A stretch of DNA of 64,000 bases from Enchytraeus crypticus. Its lineage: Eukaryota > Annelida > Clitellata > Enchytraeida > Enchytraeidae. The position numbers and the translations under genes are program-made. The notes beneath the pieces are model-generated. The model was not told where the DNA came from. It saw only the letters and a list, made by a program, of their open reading frames with translations, and did no database searches. This document shows, piece after piece, positions 18,238 to 30,883 of the stretch. Numbering within the stretch: position 1 is the stretch's first letter; every line of letters starts with the position of its first letter. Where the stretch lies: the NCBI GenBank assembly GCA_905160935.1, contig CAJHZI010000262.1:270501-334500 (forward strand). Direction: 5' to 3'.

Positions 18238-18930
18238 CTCTCTCTCTCTCTCTTAGTGCACTGCCTACTGGCAGGTCCATGATCTGTCTTCCGCCTTCCT
18301 CTTCATTTCCACATATGAGTGGGTCTTTAAATCATCTAACATACCTAATCTCGGCCTGCCCCTGCCTCTTTTCCCTTCCATTCTACCTTCTATGTCCTCT
18401 TTTAATAGACCCTCCCCCTTAGAATGTGTCCTATCCAACTCTTCTTTCTATTTCTTAATACATTTATCAACTGTCTATCTGTTCCAACTCTCTCCAGAAC
18501 TTTCTTATTTGTAACCTTTTCGGTCCAACTAATACTCTACATTCTTCTCAAAATCCACATTTCCAACTCCTCCAGTTTCCTAATATCTTCTTTCCTTTAG
18601 GCTCATGTCTCACATCCATACAATAGCGTGGTCCAAACCAAAGTTTTCACTATCTTTATCTTTGTGTCTTTCTTTAGACTTTTTGTTAATAGTTCTTTTC
18701 TATTATTATCAAAGGCCGCTTTTGCTTGTGCAATCCTACTGCAATATTTCCGTCATCGGTTATAGTATGACCCAAATATTTGAAACGCCTTACCTGTTCC
18801 AATTTTGTACCATTTATTGTAATATTAACTTCACCTTTATTATGGGACACTTTAATCACTTTGGTCTTTTTAATATTAATCTTCATGCCATATCTCAATG
18901 CCGTATCATTCAGCCTATTCATTATCTTCT
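18238..18930 (-). mobile_element. 5'-truncated (GA)n-tailed LINE, copy 2
   Basis: On the - strand, the C-terminal end of a LINE reverse-transcriptase protein: RYGMKINIKKTKVIKVSHNK, GEVNITINGTKLEQVRRFKY, LGHTITDD, followed by the 3' end with hairpin CTGCCAGTAGGCAG (18261-18274) and a GA run. The same blocks occur in the longer copy at 62377. Frame breaks are present. Confidence 0.88.
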
Positions 18931-19411
18931 AAAATTTATAGTATATAATATAGCTTAAAAGTTTTCAGCTTATTTCTTTCTTACAGTCATTCTTAGTTGA
19001 GATTTTAAAAATAAAAATTAGTTTAACAATTAAAAATTAGTCTTTTCTGTAAGCATCTAAATCATCTACAGCATAGCCTATAAACGAGAAAATAGAGCTT
19101 AACCCTGACTGTTATTTACATATAAGCCCAGCTCACTGTACTGGAGCAAGTGGTATAAGTGTGGTATTAGTGTGGTATAAGTGTGATAAGCGTCAGTGTG
19201 AAAGTTTAACTTCCGTTTTCTCATCTGACGTTTAAAAGTCAATTGAGACATTTCTTCGACCCAGAATTCTTTGTTATCAGATTTATCTTGTAGAGTTACA
19301 TTGACTGTTCTTGTTATACTCGCGCGGGTGTTGGACCTGTAACGTTAAAAAATAACACAACAATTAAAGTCTTTCATGTGTAGGATACAGCTACACCAAT
19401 CAACTAAACAT
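18931..19411. other. Intergenic stretch, nothing recognised except a possible terminal exon
   Basis: AT-rich sequence. A short - strand piece (19336-19314) could be the last exon of the downstream PAN gene; see that entry. Confidence 0.4.
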
Positions 19412-19495
19412 CTCTCTCTTAGTGCACTGCCTACTGACAGGTCCATGGTACATAACGCCTCCACTCTGTCTTCCACCTTCCTCTTCATTTCCACT
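19412..19495 (-). repeat. Short 3' end of the (GA)n-tailed LINE, copy 3
   Basis: Begins with CTCTCTCTTAGTGCACTGCC and continues through the same last ~80 bp as the copies at 18238 and 62377. Confidence 0.85.
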
Positions 19496-19956
19496 AAAAA
19501 TATTAGACTACAAATGTGGAAAACATGGAAAGAATATAAAAATTAAGCGTACAGTATTATAATTATCTTATACAGATGTTCAGAGTTTCAGGACCCTTGT
19601 ACTATAATAGAGCGTGAGATGGAGTGTGTGTGTGAGATAGATAGAAAGATAGATACATAGATAGAGATAGAGAGAGAGAAACAGACAGACAGAGAAACTG
19701 AACTTAAAGATACTGTAACACTGTTTGATAAGGACAGCCCAAGGTAGTCTCTATAGTTTAGTCTTAGAATTCGTTAAGGATAGCTTAAGATACTAAACAA
19801 ATTGGATGTTTCAGGTGCCAACATTATCTAATTAAGTAATAATAATTATAAGAGTGATAATAATGATAAGAATACTGCTGCTGCTGCTGACGATGATGAT
19901 GATAACAACAACAATAATAATATTAATGCAACATGTAATGAAGCTAGGTCGTCACT

Positions 19957-20088
19957 GGCTGGAACCAGTGACGACGTCACTGTAAGTTACTCGACCGCGG
20001 ATGTTCGGGGTTCAAGTCCTGGGCTCGCCCGTCACTGAAATCGCTCTCGAGTAAGGAAGCGACGTTAACCTTAACTTTACGTTTAATG
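19957..20088 (+). repeat. SINE A copy 3
   Basis: Head GGCTGGAACCAGTGACGACG, B-box-like GGTTCAAGTCC, body GGGCTCGCCCGTCACTG and 3' GACGTTAACCTTAAC. Confidence 0.9.
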
Positions 20089-20149
20089 ATTTAACTTCAT
20101 TCTCATCTGAAGGGCCAGGGTCACATTGAATAGACAACGGTGATCTTAC

Positions 20150-23100
20150 AGAAGGTTATGTGGACGACGGTAGGATTTGCTCGAGCATTGAGGGAGGTGG
20201 GGAGGGTGGATGGGGAGCCTGAAGGCAGATTAGCCGGGCAGTGCTCGTAGATAAACTTGAGATTAGACCCATCATCGTCTGCAAGTGCTATAACATTAGA
20301 TCCAAAGAAGAAGCACTGATGCGTTGCGAAGTCGTAGTCGATAGCGAAACATGCTTGGGAGCCAAAGGCTGCCAGCAGCGCTCTCGAGGTGTTTCCTGCA
20401 ACCTGAAATATTAATTAGTCAATTATAATTTATTAGAATACTTTAGTACAGTATATTAACCGGTTTACTGAATTATTAGTACTCGCAAGTGACCTGGAGC
20501 TGGAGCCAGTGTCCAAGTCGGTATGATACTGGACCGCGGATCAGTAGGCCCAGGTGCGGGGTTCAAATTCTGGGCTCGCCCGTCACTGACATCGTTTTCG
20601 AGTTAGGAAACTGACGTTAACAATGGCTTTACCAGCTTTACCGTATACATTTTCTCTATCCCTTTAGTTTCGTTTTGATAGGATTTATAAAAACTAAGAA
20701 ATACATGTAGATGTAAAGTACAGAGGCTAAGTTGATCGTCTGCTTCCGTATCACAATTGATTCTGTCAGATACGGTCGGCTGAGATTGGAACCGATGCCG
20801 GCCCTTATGCTTCTCAGGCAAGTGTGCTTTTCACTCGGGAATCCAATCGGGACAAATATCTAATAATATTGACTAATTACATAAAGTAATTTAATAGGAA
20901 GTGATCATTAGTAAAGTGCGCTAATTGCAGTATTTGCTTGTGAAACCACTTTATCAGCTGCTACCTTATAAACTACTATCTAACCTCTGACTTTATTACC
21001 TTAATCCTTGACTAGTTCTGAAACCAGCCTACGATTAACTTTAATCCGACCCTAAAACTTAACTATCGCAACATAAATCTAATAAGCCTACAGTGATATT
21101 TATATAAACATAGGCCTAGTCCATCATTAAATTCAATAATAAAGAGACATGCAAAAGAATGGCAGAATACCTCATCTAGAAATTTCAGATTTTCGACTTT
21201 TTAAAAAAACTTAAATGTATGTGTTATGAAACCGCTTTATTACTTTTGATATAAGAAACGGTGTATATTTTGTTACCATGTAAAAAATTGCTTAAATTGA
21301 AAATTGAGAAAATGCCAAAAATCTTTATCATCTACTTGTCTATCCATGCACTAAACCTGCCTGAACGCCGCTATTTCAAAAATTATTAAAACGCTAGTAA
21401 AGCTAATGTTAACGTCAGTTTACTCATTCGAAAGCAATGTCAGTGACGGGCGAGCCCAGGATTTGAACCCAGCACATACTGATCTGCTATCGAAAATCTT
21501 ACCGACATCGCCACTGGCTCCAGCCAGTTATTATTTAAACTCTATTTTATGATTACTAATAATTATCGTTGTCTTCTGATAACGCAGAAAAGCATGCAAC
21601 TAGTGTACATGTAAGAATAACCTTACGAATCTCTGTGGTTTTTATTGAATTCTGTCACCATTCAGATGTTTCCAAAGTGCCATTCCAAAGTTCCCCATTC
21701 AAGTACTAGCCGAGACTGACTTTGCTTAACTTCTTTTATGGCGCACACTTTGTACAAAGTGCGCTAAACCCTGCCCCCAAACAAGGCTAGGGCCAGTGGT
21801 TAAAATGACAATTGAGAGCTAGGGGAACCATAAGAGTTTTTCGGGCCCCTTGTAATGTAGGCCTATTTAGATGTCTCTTACTCTTCGTTTATAATATGGG
21901 TCCCTGGCAGGGGAACGAACTCGCCTCCCCCACACTTTAACCGCTGGATAGTGCGAGTATTAAGGAATAAAGAATCGATCACCCCATATCTTTTAATAAT
22001 TTACCTGAAACTTAGCTTTAATTTAAAAGTAGCTTTAAGAAGTCTATAACGTATCGTATAAATTTAAGTTTTAATATACATATATAAAAACTCAGGTGCT
22101 TACTTCATTCACTCTCTCTCTCTCTCTGTTCCTCTCTCTGTTTGTCTGCCACGTACACTCGAAAGAGGAAGCACTATGTCTGTCTTCCAATCTAGGTCGA
22201 GGGTTTTCACCACGAACGGTTCATAACGGTTCACAACGGTTCATTTCGTTACTAACATTATAAAGCTCTAGATAAGACAAGAGCGCTACAGATCGCTGGA
22301 ATAGCCCGTGTTACGGGTGCCTATGTTACTATGTCTAGTGTAAGATGTTGAGCAGAACGGACTCACAGAGCTGCTGACTCCACCTCCAGCGGTCACGCAC
22401 TTCTTGATGCACTGCTGCAGACTGTCGATGCCCTTCTGCTCGATACCATTCGCCACTGATACCCCCAGAGTCACCGAGCCTGCTGGGGCGACCGTCACAG
22501 CTGAGACACCCAGAGACAGAGAAACAGAAAATATACTCCGATAGATCACAAATGATGTCGTTTTATAATATTAGCTAAGATTTTTTGTTTATTTAATGTA
22601 TCGTCGCTATTATATAATAGTTTATGATACGTTATTATATTTTATTAAAAGTAATTAAATGTTTTATATCTGATGAATATTAAAATTATTGAATTGTACT
22701 TAATAAAATAATTATTAAGATTGATATTACTATTAAAATTTTTATTAAGACAATTATTACATCTGCTACATCTGCTAGATGCTATTTTGGCGTTATCTAA
22801 TTGGCGCATAGTCATCAAACAGCATGCAACGCTAAAGTTAAATTTGCCTAGTAAATCAAGCATAGATGATATAACGGATTTCCTTACAACACGGCACTTT
22901 GCTGAAATGAAAGAACTGCGGATGAGACTGCTGCCTGTTGCAAGCCGTCAGGTTTGTGTGAGTGTAACATTTGTGAAGCCATGGATTGTAGTCAGCCGAG
23001 AAACACGTGGGAGTGATGGCGCATGCCTTCATACAGTGCTTCAAGTTCTTGAACTTTCCAAACAACTGAGTACCTCCGGGAATGTAGTACCCTCTATCCA

Positions 23101-25629
23101 CCTGCAGTATCTTCACTGTAACATTAATTCATTTAGGAACAGAATCAATCAATACATCACTCAATTAGGGGCGTTCATGCAATATTAACTACGATTGAAG
23201 TCAGTGGCGGATCCAGGGGGGGGCCCAGGGGGCCTGGGCCCCCTCTTAGATCCGCCGATAAAAATGTTTAAACTATATTTCATTGTTTCTATGGCAATTT
23301 CGATATGAAAATAGACCTTATGTTAGTAATGGCAGTGGTTGGGGGGGGGGGGGGGGTAAGACAGAGTATATTTTCATTGTTTCTATGGCAATTTCGATGT
23401 AAAAATATGTTAGTAATGGGGGTGGTTAGGGGGGTGGCCCGGGGGAGGATAAGACAGGGTATATTTTCAATATTTCTATGGCAATTTCGATGTATAAATA
23501 TGTTAGTAATGGCAGTTGTTAGGGGGGGCCCGGGAGGGGGGTACGACAGGGAACTTAGTTCCAATAGCTCGATTTGTTTCTAGGATATACTAGGGGCACT
23601 GTATAATGGAAAGGGGTCCAAAACAATGTTGACCTTTTCACTAGCTCTCAATTTTCACTTGAACCAATGCATAACCACTACATTAGAGGAAAAAGGGTGT
23701 AAGTAAAAAATATGAACTCTGTCCCGTAGCAGTAGTGCAAACAGCCTTGGCTGGAAGGGGCTTAAGCCCCCCTCCCCCCACCGCCAAAATTGGGTCACTT
23801 GCAATTCATCGAGATCCGCAGAGTTTCTTCAGAGGTGAAAAAATTAACCTACTTTTCCAAACAAATGTAGGAGTTTAGGTTATCCCCCAACGGGTATGAG
23901 TGGGGGGGGGGGGGGTAAGGTACGGGAATACTCTCTCTCTATGAGACGAACGCAGTAGTGAACATATTTTGAACTCCCCCCCACAGAAATTTGTCTGGTT
24001 GCGTCACATGTCCCGAAGAAAGGAAAACAAATATACTCTCAAAAAAAATTTCGGGCCCCCCCTTACAAAATTCCTGGATCCGTCCCTGATTGAAGTAGTG
24101 TGGCAAAATAGGAGAGAAACTAGATAAAGATACGGAGCTGTAAAAATATGGGAAGTAGAACCATTGCGCATAATGAGTTAATTTAAAGCAGTAGTTGATG
24201 CTCGGGTTGGGGATGGATGCCCCTGAACTCCAAAATTAATAATTTATCAGCAATAGTGTTTTTAACTTAATATTCTTCCTTAGACCTAAATATGAAATGA
24301 CAGGCAGATAATTAATTGCAAAATAACTGACAGATATAGCTATACATGTATCATCTTGCTGTATAATTATATAGCATCTGCGATACAGAGTCCCTGTCTA
24401 ATTAAATTAACAATGAATTCAGTAGGCCTACGTCAGTTCTTAATGACAATGAATTAAGCACTTCTTTCGTATAATAAAATCTTGCGTTGTTCTGAAATCG
24501 CTCAAATTCCATAATTAGGCATATTATTTCGATAATTAAGAATCCGGATCTAAATAAAACCTACATTAAACGTTGGAGTTAGATTATACCTTTAACAATA
24601 CAGCTTTAGAGCAAATTATTTACAACAAAAACCAAAATATCGTCATACTTTTCTTTTTCTCCTTCTCTGGTACATATACTGGTACGTAGACTTTTTTGAC
24701 TTTATTCCTGGTTTTGTCTTTGTGGTAGGCATCATCGATGTCATCAACATCATCGGCAGCGTGCTCATCATCATCTTCCCAATCCGATATTTCGGAATAT
24801 CCCGATTTAGCTGGAGCTGATTCTCCGCCAGAATCATCAGTGATAATCACTTAATTGCGATAAAATATAGAAATAGATTATAAGAATAAAAGCTAAGGTT
24901 AAAGTCAGTTTCCTCACTCGAAAGCGATATCAGTGACGCGAGCCCAGGATTTGAACCCCAAACATACAGATTCGCGGTCGAGTGTCTTACCGACGTCGCA
25001 ACTGGCTCCAGCCAGTGGCAATAATTAACCAGTAGGCTAATAATTGCATCATTCAAGATCTACATTGACATCTTTCAGTTTCGAATGAACCTTTAACTAA
25101 CTGCATGAGCTTAATCTTCTGTAGTAAGTTTATAAATGTTAGTAATACATGTTGTGAATATTAAAGCTAATGCAACTGCTCTAATTTTATTTTTTAACAA
25201 TCTAATTACAATTATTCTAAAAAACATAAAAAGTCAAGATTGATGTCAGTTTCCTGCTCGAATGGTATGTCAGGGACAGAATGAGTTCTGGATTTGAACC
25301 CTATATCTTATGCTCCTCCGTCGAACAACTTGCCAACAAGCCACAGTCTCAGCCCAGAATTATTTACCTACTTGAATTAAATATAGGGGTCTAATCTAGT
25401 ATGCATAAGTAACACTAACTATTTTAAACAATCCAAAAACCTTCTTACCGTTTTCAGTGTATTCGACATTGTCGTTGTCAAGGTTAGAGCTGAACACACC
25501 GGGATCATTGTACTGGGCGTAGTCAGAGTCGCTGGGAGGCGGGGCTATTGGTGGAGAGGTTTGAGCGAAGCTGTGGCACACCAGTAATGACATTAGAATA
25601 GTTGGAACTTGTATGGTCGAGTGTAGCAT
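20150..25629 (-). CDS. Secreted protein with two PAN/apple-like domains, paralogue 1
   Basis: Exons on the - strand: 25629-25449, 24849-24649, 23115-22888, 22500-22367, 20402-20150; all phases fit. The start ATG is followed by a signal peptide (ILMSLLVCHSFAQ), a Pro/Ser/Asp-rich stretch, an acidic exon (SDWEDDDEHAADDVDDIDDA, then Lys-rich, VPVYVPEKEK), a PAN-like domain (YYIPGGTQL, HCMKAC, PTCFSADYNPWLHKCYTH, HFSKVPC), and a second one split by an intron (LGVSVANGIEQKGIDSLQQC, then SQACFAIDYDFATHQCFFFG, YEHCP). The exact family is not one I can name. The gene may end by read-through past 20150 (KITVVYSM, stop) or at a small exon 19336-19314 (PTPARV, stop) joined in phase. The paralogue at 30884-34212 ends CPQPIMDVNE. 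Extracellular binding is inferred from PAN domains only. Confidence 0.8.
20500..20641 (+). repeat. SINE A copy 4
   Basis: Head CTGGAGCCAGTGTCCAAGTC, B box GGGTTCAAATTCTGG, end GACGTTAACAATGGC. Sits in an intron of PAN paralogue 1. Confidence 0.9.
21394..21528 (-). repeat. SINE A copy 5
   Basis: Reverse copy with AACGTCAGTTTACTCATTCG, GGCGAGCCCAGGATTTGAAC and CCACTGGCTCCAGCCAG. Confidence 0.92.
23194..24096. mobile_element. Non-autonomous hAT-type DNA transposon with 8-bp target duplication
   Basis: Element 23202-24088 begins CAGTGGCGGATCCAGG and ends, read on the - strand, CAGGGACGGATCCAGG; flanks on both sides are the same 8 bp ATTGAAGT (23194-23201 and 24089-24096). The 8-bp duplication and CAG-type ends fit hAT elements. 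There is no transposase. Inside are three tandem units of about 92 bp (about 23274-23550, containing TTTCTATGGCAATTTCGATG) and several G runs, the longest about 17 G near 23340. It lies in intron 2 of PAN paralogue 1. Confidence 0.88.
24890..25016 (-). repeat. SINE A copy 6
   Basis: Reverse copy lying just upstream of exon 2 of PAN paralogue 1 (exon begins at 24849 on the - strand), so it occupies the intron immediately before the acceptor. Confidence 0.9.
25228..25356 (-). repeat. SINE A-like copy 7, strongly diverged
   Basis: Retains GATGTCAGTTTCCTGCTCGA and TCTGGATTTGAACCC but differs elsewhere; probably an old copy or a subfamily. Confidence 0.6.
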
Positions 25630-27081
25630 AGTTCTTTGTTGTCTCCAGATACTGTAAATATGCTTATTTTACTTGTTTTGATTCAGCTTGATCAGACTGC
25701 TAATTTATACAACGACTTCTTTACTCTTTTGACCTTATTATTTTATTAATCGTTTGATTACTATTTTAGGAAAAATAGGAAGAAAACAGATGAGAATGTC
25801 AATATGAAACAAATTAATAGTCATTGGGTGTCAGTGCTATTACATGTATAGGCCTCTGGCACTGTGGGTTCTACCCTTTGCGTAGCGGATTTAAAGATTC
25901 TAAGCAATACATATGATAATATCTTCGCAGAGATATTTCATACAAAGTATAAAGAGTAATTATGCGATGCCATTATTATTATGGTTTTATGCTATTCAAT
26001 ATTCAATATGAATATACATGAATAGAATTAAGTCCCTAAAGAGACTTATAAGTAAAAACAGTACAAAGAAATTGATTTTGAACTTTCGGACTATTGGAAT
26101 TGAAACGACTGCAATTAAAATACAATATTTCATTAATTAATTTTATGGCATAGATTACTGTAGATTTTAGTTTTGGAACTTCTTTAACCGTCTAATGACA
26201 AACGAGAATGATAATGACTATAAATGTACGATAATTAAATAAAATGGACGCTATTGATATTGTGGATACGCACTCTATATGAGGTTAACTTATTAGTTAG
26301 CTTCTTTACTTCTTTCTGCAGGCCTCTGTCTTTGGTTGCAGTAAGGTTGATTGTCGTGTTGTACTTATATGATTTTACCATTCTCTGATGAATAATGACT
26401 ACATTAGTTGTTATTTACTTTCCAGAAAATTATCCTCTGGTAGCTTAGACATTTTCCAGAACTTTTATGTCACCAATTTTATTTCTTTCTCCGTGAACAC
26501 AATTCAATAAGAGTTTATCTAAAGCGATTTATATGTTTTCCTTAATTAAATAGTATCACAATTAAGGTATCTGTGTCATGCTTTGATATAATTAGCAGGC
26601 TTATATTGTTAGTTTTAAATTATTTCTGAATATTTACTGAGTCTATTAGTCTCTACTAGATACATAAATTTCTAAAAGCGTAATCACATAGGCAGTGAGG
26701 TCTTATAAGTACTCTCCAGTTCTACTATTTACTAGTGATCTTATAATACAAATGCTACTTTGTCTAGTTCTTTTATTCGGGATCAAACAATAATAAGCTG
26801 CAGGATATGAATGGAGCTGACGATCTTTGGCAGAATATCAGCGCATAACCAGTAGATCATTCTAAGCACGTCCTTTAAACAATTGCTTAAGGTTCAGTTA
26901 TAAGATTATCTTTCATTTTTTCTTCTTTCAAAAAGTTGATACGATCATATATCTCTTTTTTAACGTCGGTTAATCATATTGCCGAGTTGCAATAGACTGG
27001 GGGAGGGTACTGGGTGGGGTAGACGGGTTATTATCTACAGAGGGTTAACTAAAGGGGGGCACAGGCGCAGTTACCCCCTAA

Positions 27082-27318
27082 ATGTCTAAATAGCGTAGGG
27101 GTAACGTCATGAAGTTCTAACTGACAAATCCTGAGGTGAATTGAACCCTCGTGGGTTCGAATCCCGGCCGCGCTGATCTGAGAGTAAAATCTCGGACATT
27201 CACTGGACTGGTTATTCGGAAAATGGTCTAATTTCCTAACGGATTAAACATGTGGTTTTAAAGATGGTAGATATCGATGTAGTTGATTATTAACTGTAAT
27301 GCGTGCTTACTTTTTTTA
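27082..27318 (+). repeat. SINE B copy 3, full length
   Basis: tRNA-like head with A-box-like TAGCGTAGGGG and B box GGGTTCGAATCCC, then GAGAGTAAAATCTCGGACATT-type body (found in all copies) and a T-rich end. About 237 bp. Confidence 0.88.
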
Positions 27319-27394
27319 AAATGAAAGGATGCCACTCCAGCTGTCTCCAGATTCCAAAGCAATTTGTACTGACTATCTACATATGCCTTATCCA

Positions 27395-27505
27395 CTAACG
27401 TTTAAGCTGACACCCATTAGATTAAGCTACCACCACATCAGATTAAGTTGTCACCCCATCAGTTTAAGCTACCATCCCATCAGATTAAGCTGCCACACAC
27501 TGCCA
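27395..27505. repeat. Short minisatellite, unit about 24 bp
   Basis: About four units containing CATCAGATTAAGCTACCAC. Confidence 0.8.
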
Positions 27506-28059
27506 CCACATTAAAACATTTCTGGCTACGCATCTGCTAATCTATAACCTTTAAGACTAGGCTAAATGTTTAGATAGTTTGGCAGTTTATTAATAGTCAA
27601 TACAAATACCTTTCAGTACAAATACAAATACAATTATCGTTCATCTTGAAAGTCTTGTGCACGTCCGAGGTTTTACTCTCTTAAAGGCTCTAGCGGAAGT
27701 TGATCCCACTACCTCGGAAAGAGTCGTTTAATTTTATGACCTGATTCACTAGGTCCCATACACACTGAACCATTTTATATTTCATTGCGCAGAACAAGTG
27801 AGGCATGCTATCAGATATTCTCATCACGCAGCTCTACAGTGGTTACTGTTTGTTCTGTGGAGTTTTGTTAGAATTAGCTTAAGGGCAATTGAGAGATTCG
27901 CAACTCTGGTGTTACGAGACTAGTCCATTTTGTTGTTACTGTTGTTTTAATATAAAACATCAACAACTGAAATAACAGCAGCAATAGTATTAATGATGAT
28001 GATGAATATAAGATAATACTAATAATAGTAATATAATAATAATAATAATAATAACCTCA

Positions 28060-28626
28060 CATTTGCCCCTGCGGTCATGAAGTCGACACTTTGAGTCTCC
28101 ACGGTCTCTCCTGCAAACGCAGCTCAGGTAGAATGTCTCACCATCACAATTTAAACGTCCTACTATGGGGAGCCCTTTCGCGTGCGGGCATCCTTTCTTC
28201 AAAGGAGCCAAGGGAGTTGTCTAGGTCAGATGGTAAGTGCCCGGATGGCTTAACCTTAGTGCCTTGATACAATGGTAAATGTGCCGTATGGGATGTCACG
28301 GTCATTGACACTATGGCAAATTCCTATCTGAGTACGACTTCAGTCACTGCCGGTGGAGCTGCTTAACTTGCCGCCTCTAAGAAAATGGATAAATACCGCT
28401 ATCTGTCTTTAGGGTACGAAGATGTTCCGGTGGCCATTGAAACCATGGGCCCCATGAATCTCGATGGAGCTGATTTCATAAATGGCATTGGAAGGTTAAT
28501 TGCAGAGCGAACCGGCAATAAGCGAGAGACCTCTTTTCTTTTGCAAAGGTTTGCCATAACTTTGCAAAGCTATAATGCAGTCTGTTTGAACAATTCTTTT
28601 AAGCAGCTAGATGGCCTCGAGTAGCC
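28060..28626 (+). mobile_element. LINE fragment: zinc motif plus restriction-like endonuclease region
   Basis: One + strand frame reads CPCGHEVDTLSLHGLSC (Cys/His zinc motif), then SHHHNLNVLLWGALSRAGI, RELSRSDGKCPDGLTLVP, KCAVWDVTVIDTMANSYLS and VPVAIETMGPMNL through TSFLLQRFAITLQSYNAVC. This order (zinc motif, then PDG and WDVTVxDT) fits the C-terminal restriction-like endonuclease of early-branching LINEs such as R2/NeSL-type elements; that assignment is inference. Two in-frame stops within about 190 codons show it is dead. Confidence 0.75.
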
Positions 28627-30358
28627 GGGCGGCGATTCAGCACGTATAGCTCGAACCGTTTTTATTAAACCTCGGGTTCTTTACACCTGGGGTAAATTAT
28701 TTTAAAACTTAATAATGATAATAATAATAATAATAAAAATAAATAATATTTGACGCTGAAAGTAATGAAAAAGTCGATTGCAATGGTGTAGATAATGATG
28801 ATTAATAAGTAAGAATGCTGATTTCATTCAACCGTATTTAGTTTTTTCTTTAATGTTTTCGAATATTTATTCATTTTAAGTATAGTATTAATCAGTTTAA
28901 ACATGTCTATTAATTGTTAGTTACTTTGTATATAAAATTAGCCTTATCATAAGGAGCCCCACGTAGATCTTCTTTGAGAACAATTGCAGTCTTGAGGGGA
29001 TCTGTTACATGTCGTTGTTGTGCACACCGTTATTCTGTTATTCGTGCAATCTGTTATTTTTCATGAAATTAACGCCAGCTTTTAGGAGTTAATGCCATTG
29101 ATATCAGTATATTCATATCTTCTATTATATTCAAAATATTTACATCTATTATCTTTCCAAAAGTAAGCCTAAGTTCAAATTGCAGTGCACAATACTGTAT
29201 ACAGTGGATTAAGCACTCTTAATTTTGTTCAAAATCATCAAAAATATCACAAAAGTTAAACTGAACTTCTTTTCAGTCTTCTATTTTAGTTATTATTATG
29301 TTGAAAATAATATGAATTGTTTTTTTATACGGTGCTTTGTTGTATACCTGCTAGTTTTCTCTTACGAAACAGTTTTCTTTGAAGTTATGTGTACACTTCC
29401 TGAAACACGAAAGAAGACATTGAGTAGGTCTAATTAAGAGACTTTCATAAGTACTTACAGTAAGACGTGAGAGTTTTTGTTAAATTATCAACTCGTTCAG
29501 TTCTCACTCGGTGATGGCATGAAATAAAAAATTAAATCTACGTTGCATTTCTTTTCTTTTTCAATTTCTCAAACAATGATTAATACAATCGTCCTAGAAA
29601 GTTAGAAATAGATCCACATGGAGTTCTAAACGTCTGTACAAGTCTATTACACACGAGGCTACAGTAAGATCACTGAATATGGCAATGGAAAATACATGTA
29701 TAAAAGGCCTAGAGCTTCTTTGATTGTAAAGATCTTGCACACGTTGATTGAACGAATATATGTTTTATCAGCTTTGTTGATTGCTACATTGAATACTCGC
29801 TGTTATAGCATCTCGCTACTTAATAATAAATTGAACACTATCTATATATAAGGCCTATAACAAACACGTTTCAAAGACACTCAAACAAAAATATAAACCT
29901 TTTTAAGGCTCTCTCTGTATATGAACTTTAATTTTAATAAACAATGTTATACATGTTGCATGCAATTCTTCTTCATCAACATTAATTTTTCTGCCAAGTG
30001 AATGATACAAGGTAGAGAACATTGCTTACAGTCTGCTTCCACGCATAAAAGGAAAAAAATTAAAAAATACTTCGTTAGCCTTCAGCTGAAACCTTCCCTC
30101 CTTGTCAAATCCGAATGAAACTATTACCATGAAAATATAGAGCTTCGAAGTCAATTTGTCATTACCAATGGAATTCCTTAGTTCATTTTTAGGAATCTCT
30201 CACGCACCCGCAGTTCTTGATTTTATCAGTTCTGTAAAAACTCCAATAAAACATGGACAGGAATTTTCAACCTCATTACAAATCTAAAGATCCACGATAC
30301 AATTGCAATAGATTATGTGAGAGATCTTAAGTGATAACGCCTCGAGTCTTGACTGTGA

Positions 30359-30386
30359 CAGAGAGAGAGAGAGAGAGAGAGAGAGA
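30359..30386. repeat. GA microsatellite
   Basis: (AG)n of about 27 bp with no recognisable LINE body next to it. Confidence 0.9.
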
Positions 30387-30883
30387 AGTGGGAGAGAGGG
30401 AGAAATGCGCATCTGATTAGGTTGTTAGATACTAGGATAAGAATGTTCTAAAGGAATGTATGTAGGCCTATATATTTATACTATCAAAAAGTAATTTTGC
30501 AGTGGAATTTAAAAAATGTTTAAGGCGTTAATGACTAGGGTAGATCTACATTTGTTGAAGTACAACTGAGTTATTTAATTTTTTAGTAAGTATAATATTT
30601 CATCGCCTTACTATATTAAATGTTCATCATCATCATCATCAATCATCATCATCATCATCTTAATAATCATTAATATTATCATCATCACCACCATTTATTT
30701 TATTTTATAACTAATAACATTAATATAATATTTATTACTGTTATTACTACGACTACGGTAAGAAAACTATTTTTCAACAATGACAGTCTAACTCATGCAG
30801 TGATATCACTTTCTTTAGGTAAAATATAAAATTTACAGTTTTACAAAAACGCTTAGTCAATCATACTGTGTGTCATTCCAAAA

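Larger units (their letters stand above)
25630..30883. other. Spacer between the two PAN paralogues
   Basis: 5.2 kb with no host exon recognised. It holds SINE B copy 3 (27082), a 24-bp minisatellite (27395), a LINE endonuclease-domain fragment (28060) and GA and ATC microsatellites (30359-30385, 30623-30690). Confidence 0.6.

Noticed and set aside
22721-23188. 155-codon + strand frame
   Set aside because: Shadow of the PAN1 exon of paralogue 1 on the opposite strand, where the cysteine pattern, phases and paralogue match are clear.
27990-28211. Cys-rich - strand frame (GCPHAKGLPIVGRLNCDGET) that looked like an extracellular domain exon
   Set aside because: It is the antisense of the zinc-motif region of a + strand LINE fragment, which explains the whole stretch better.
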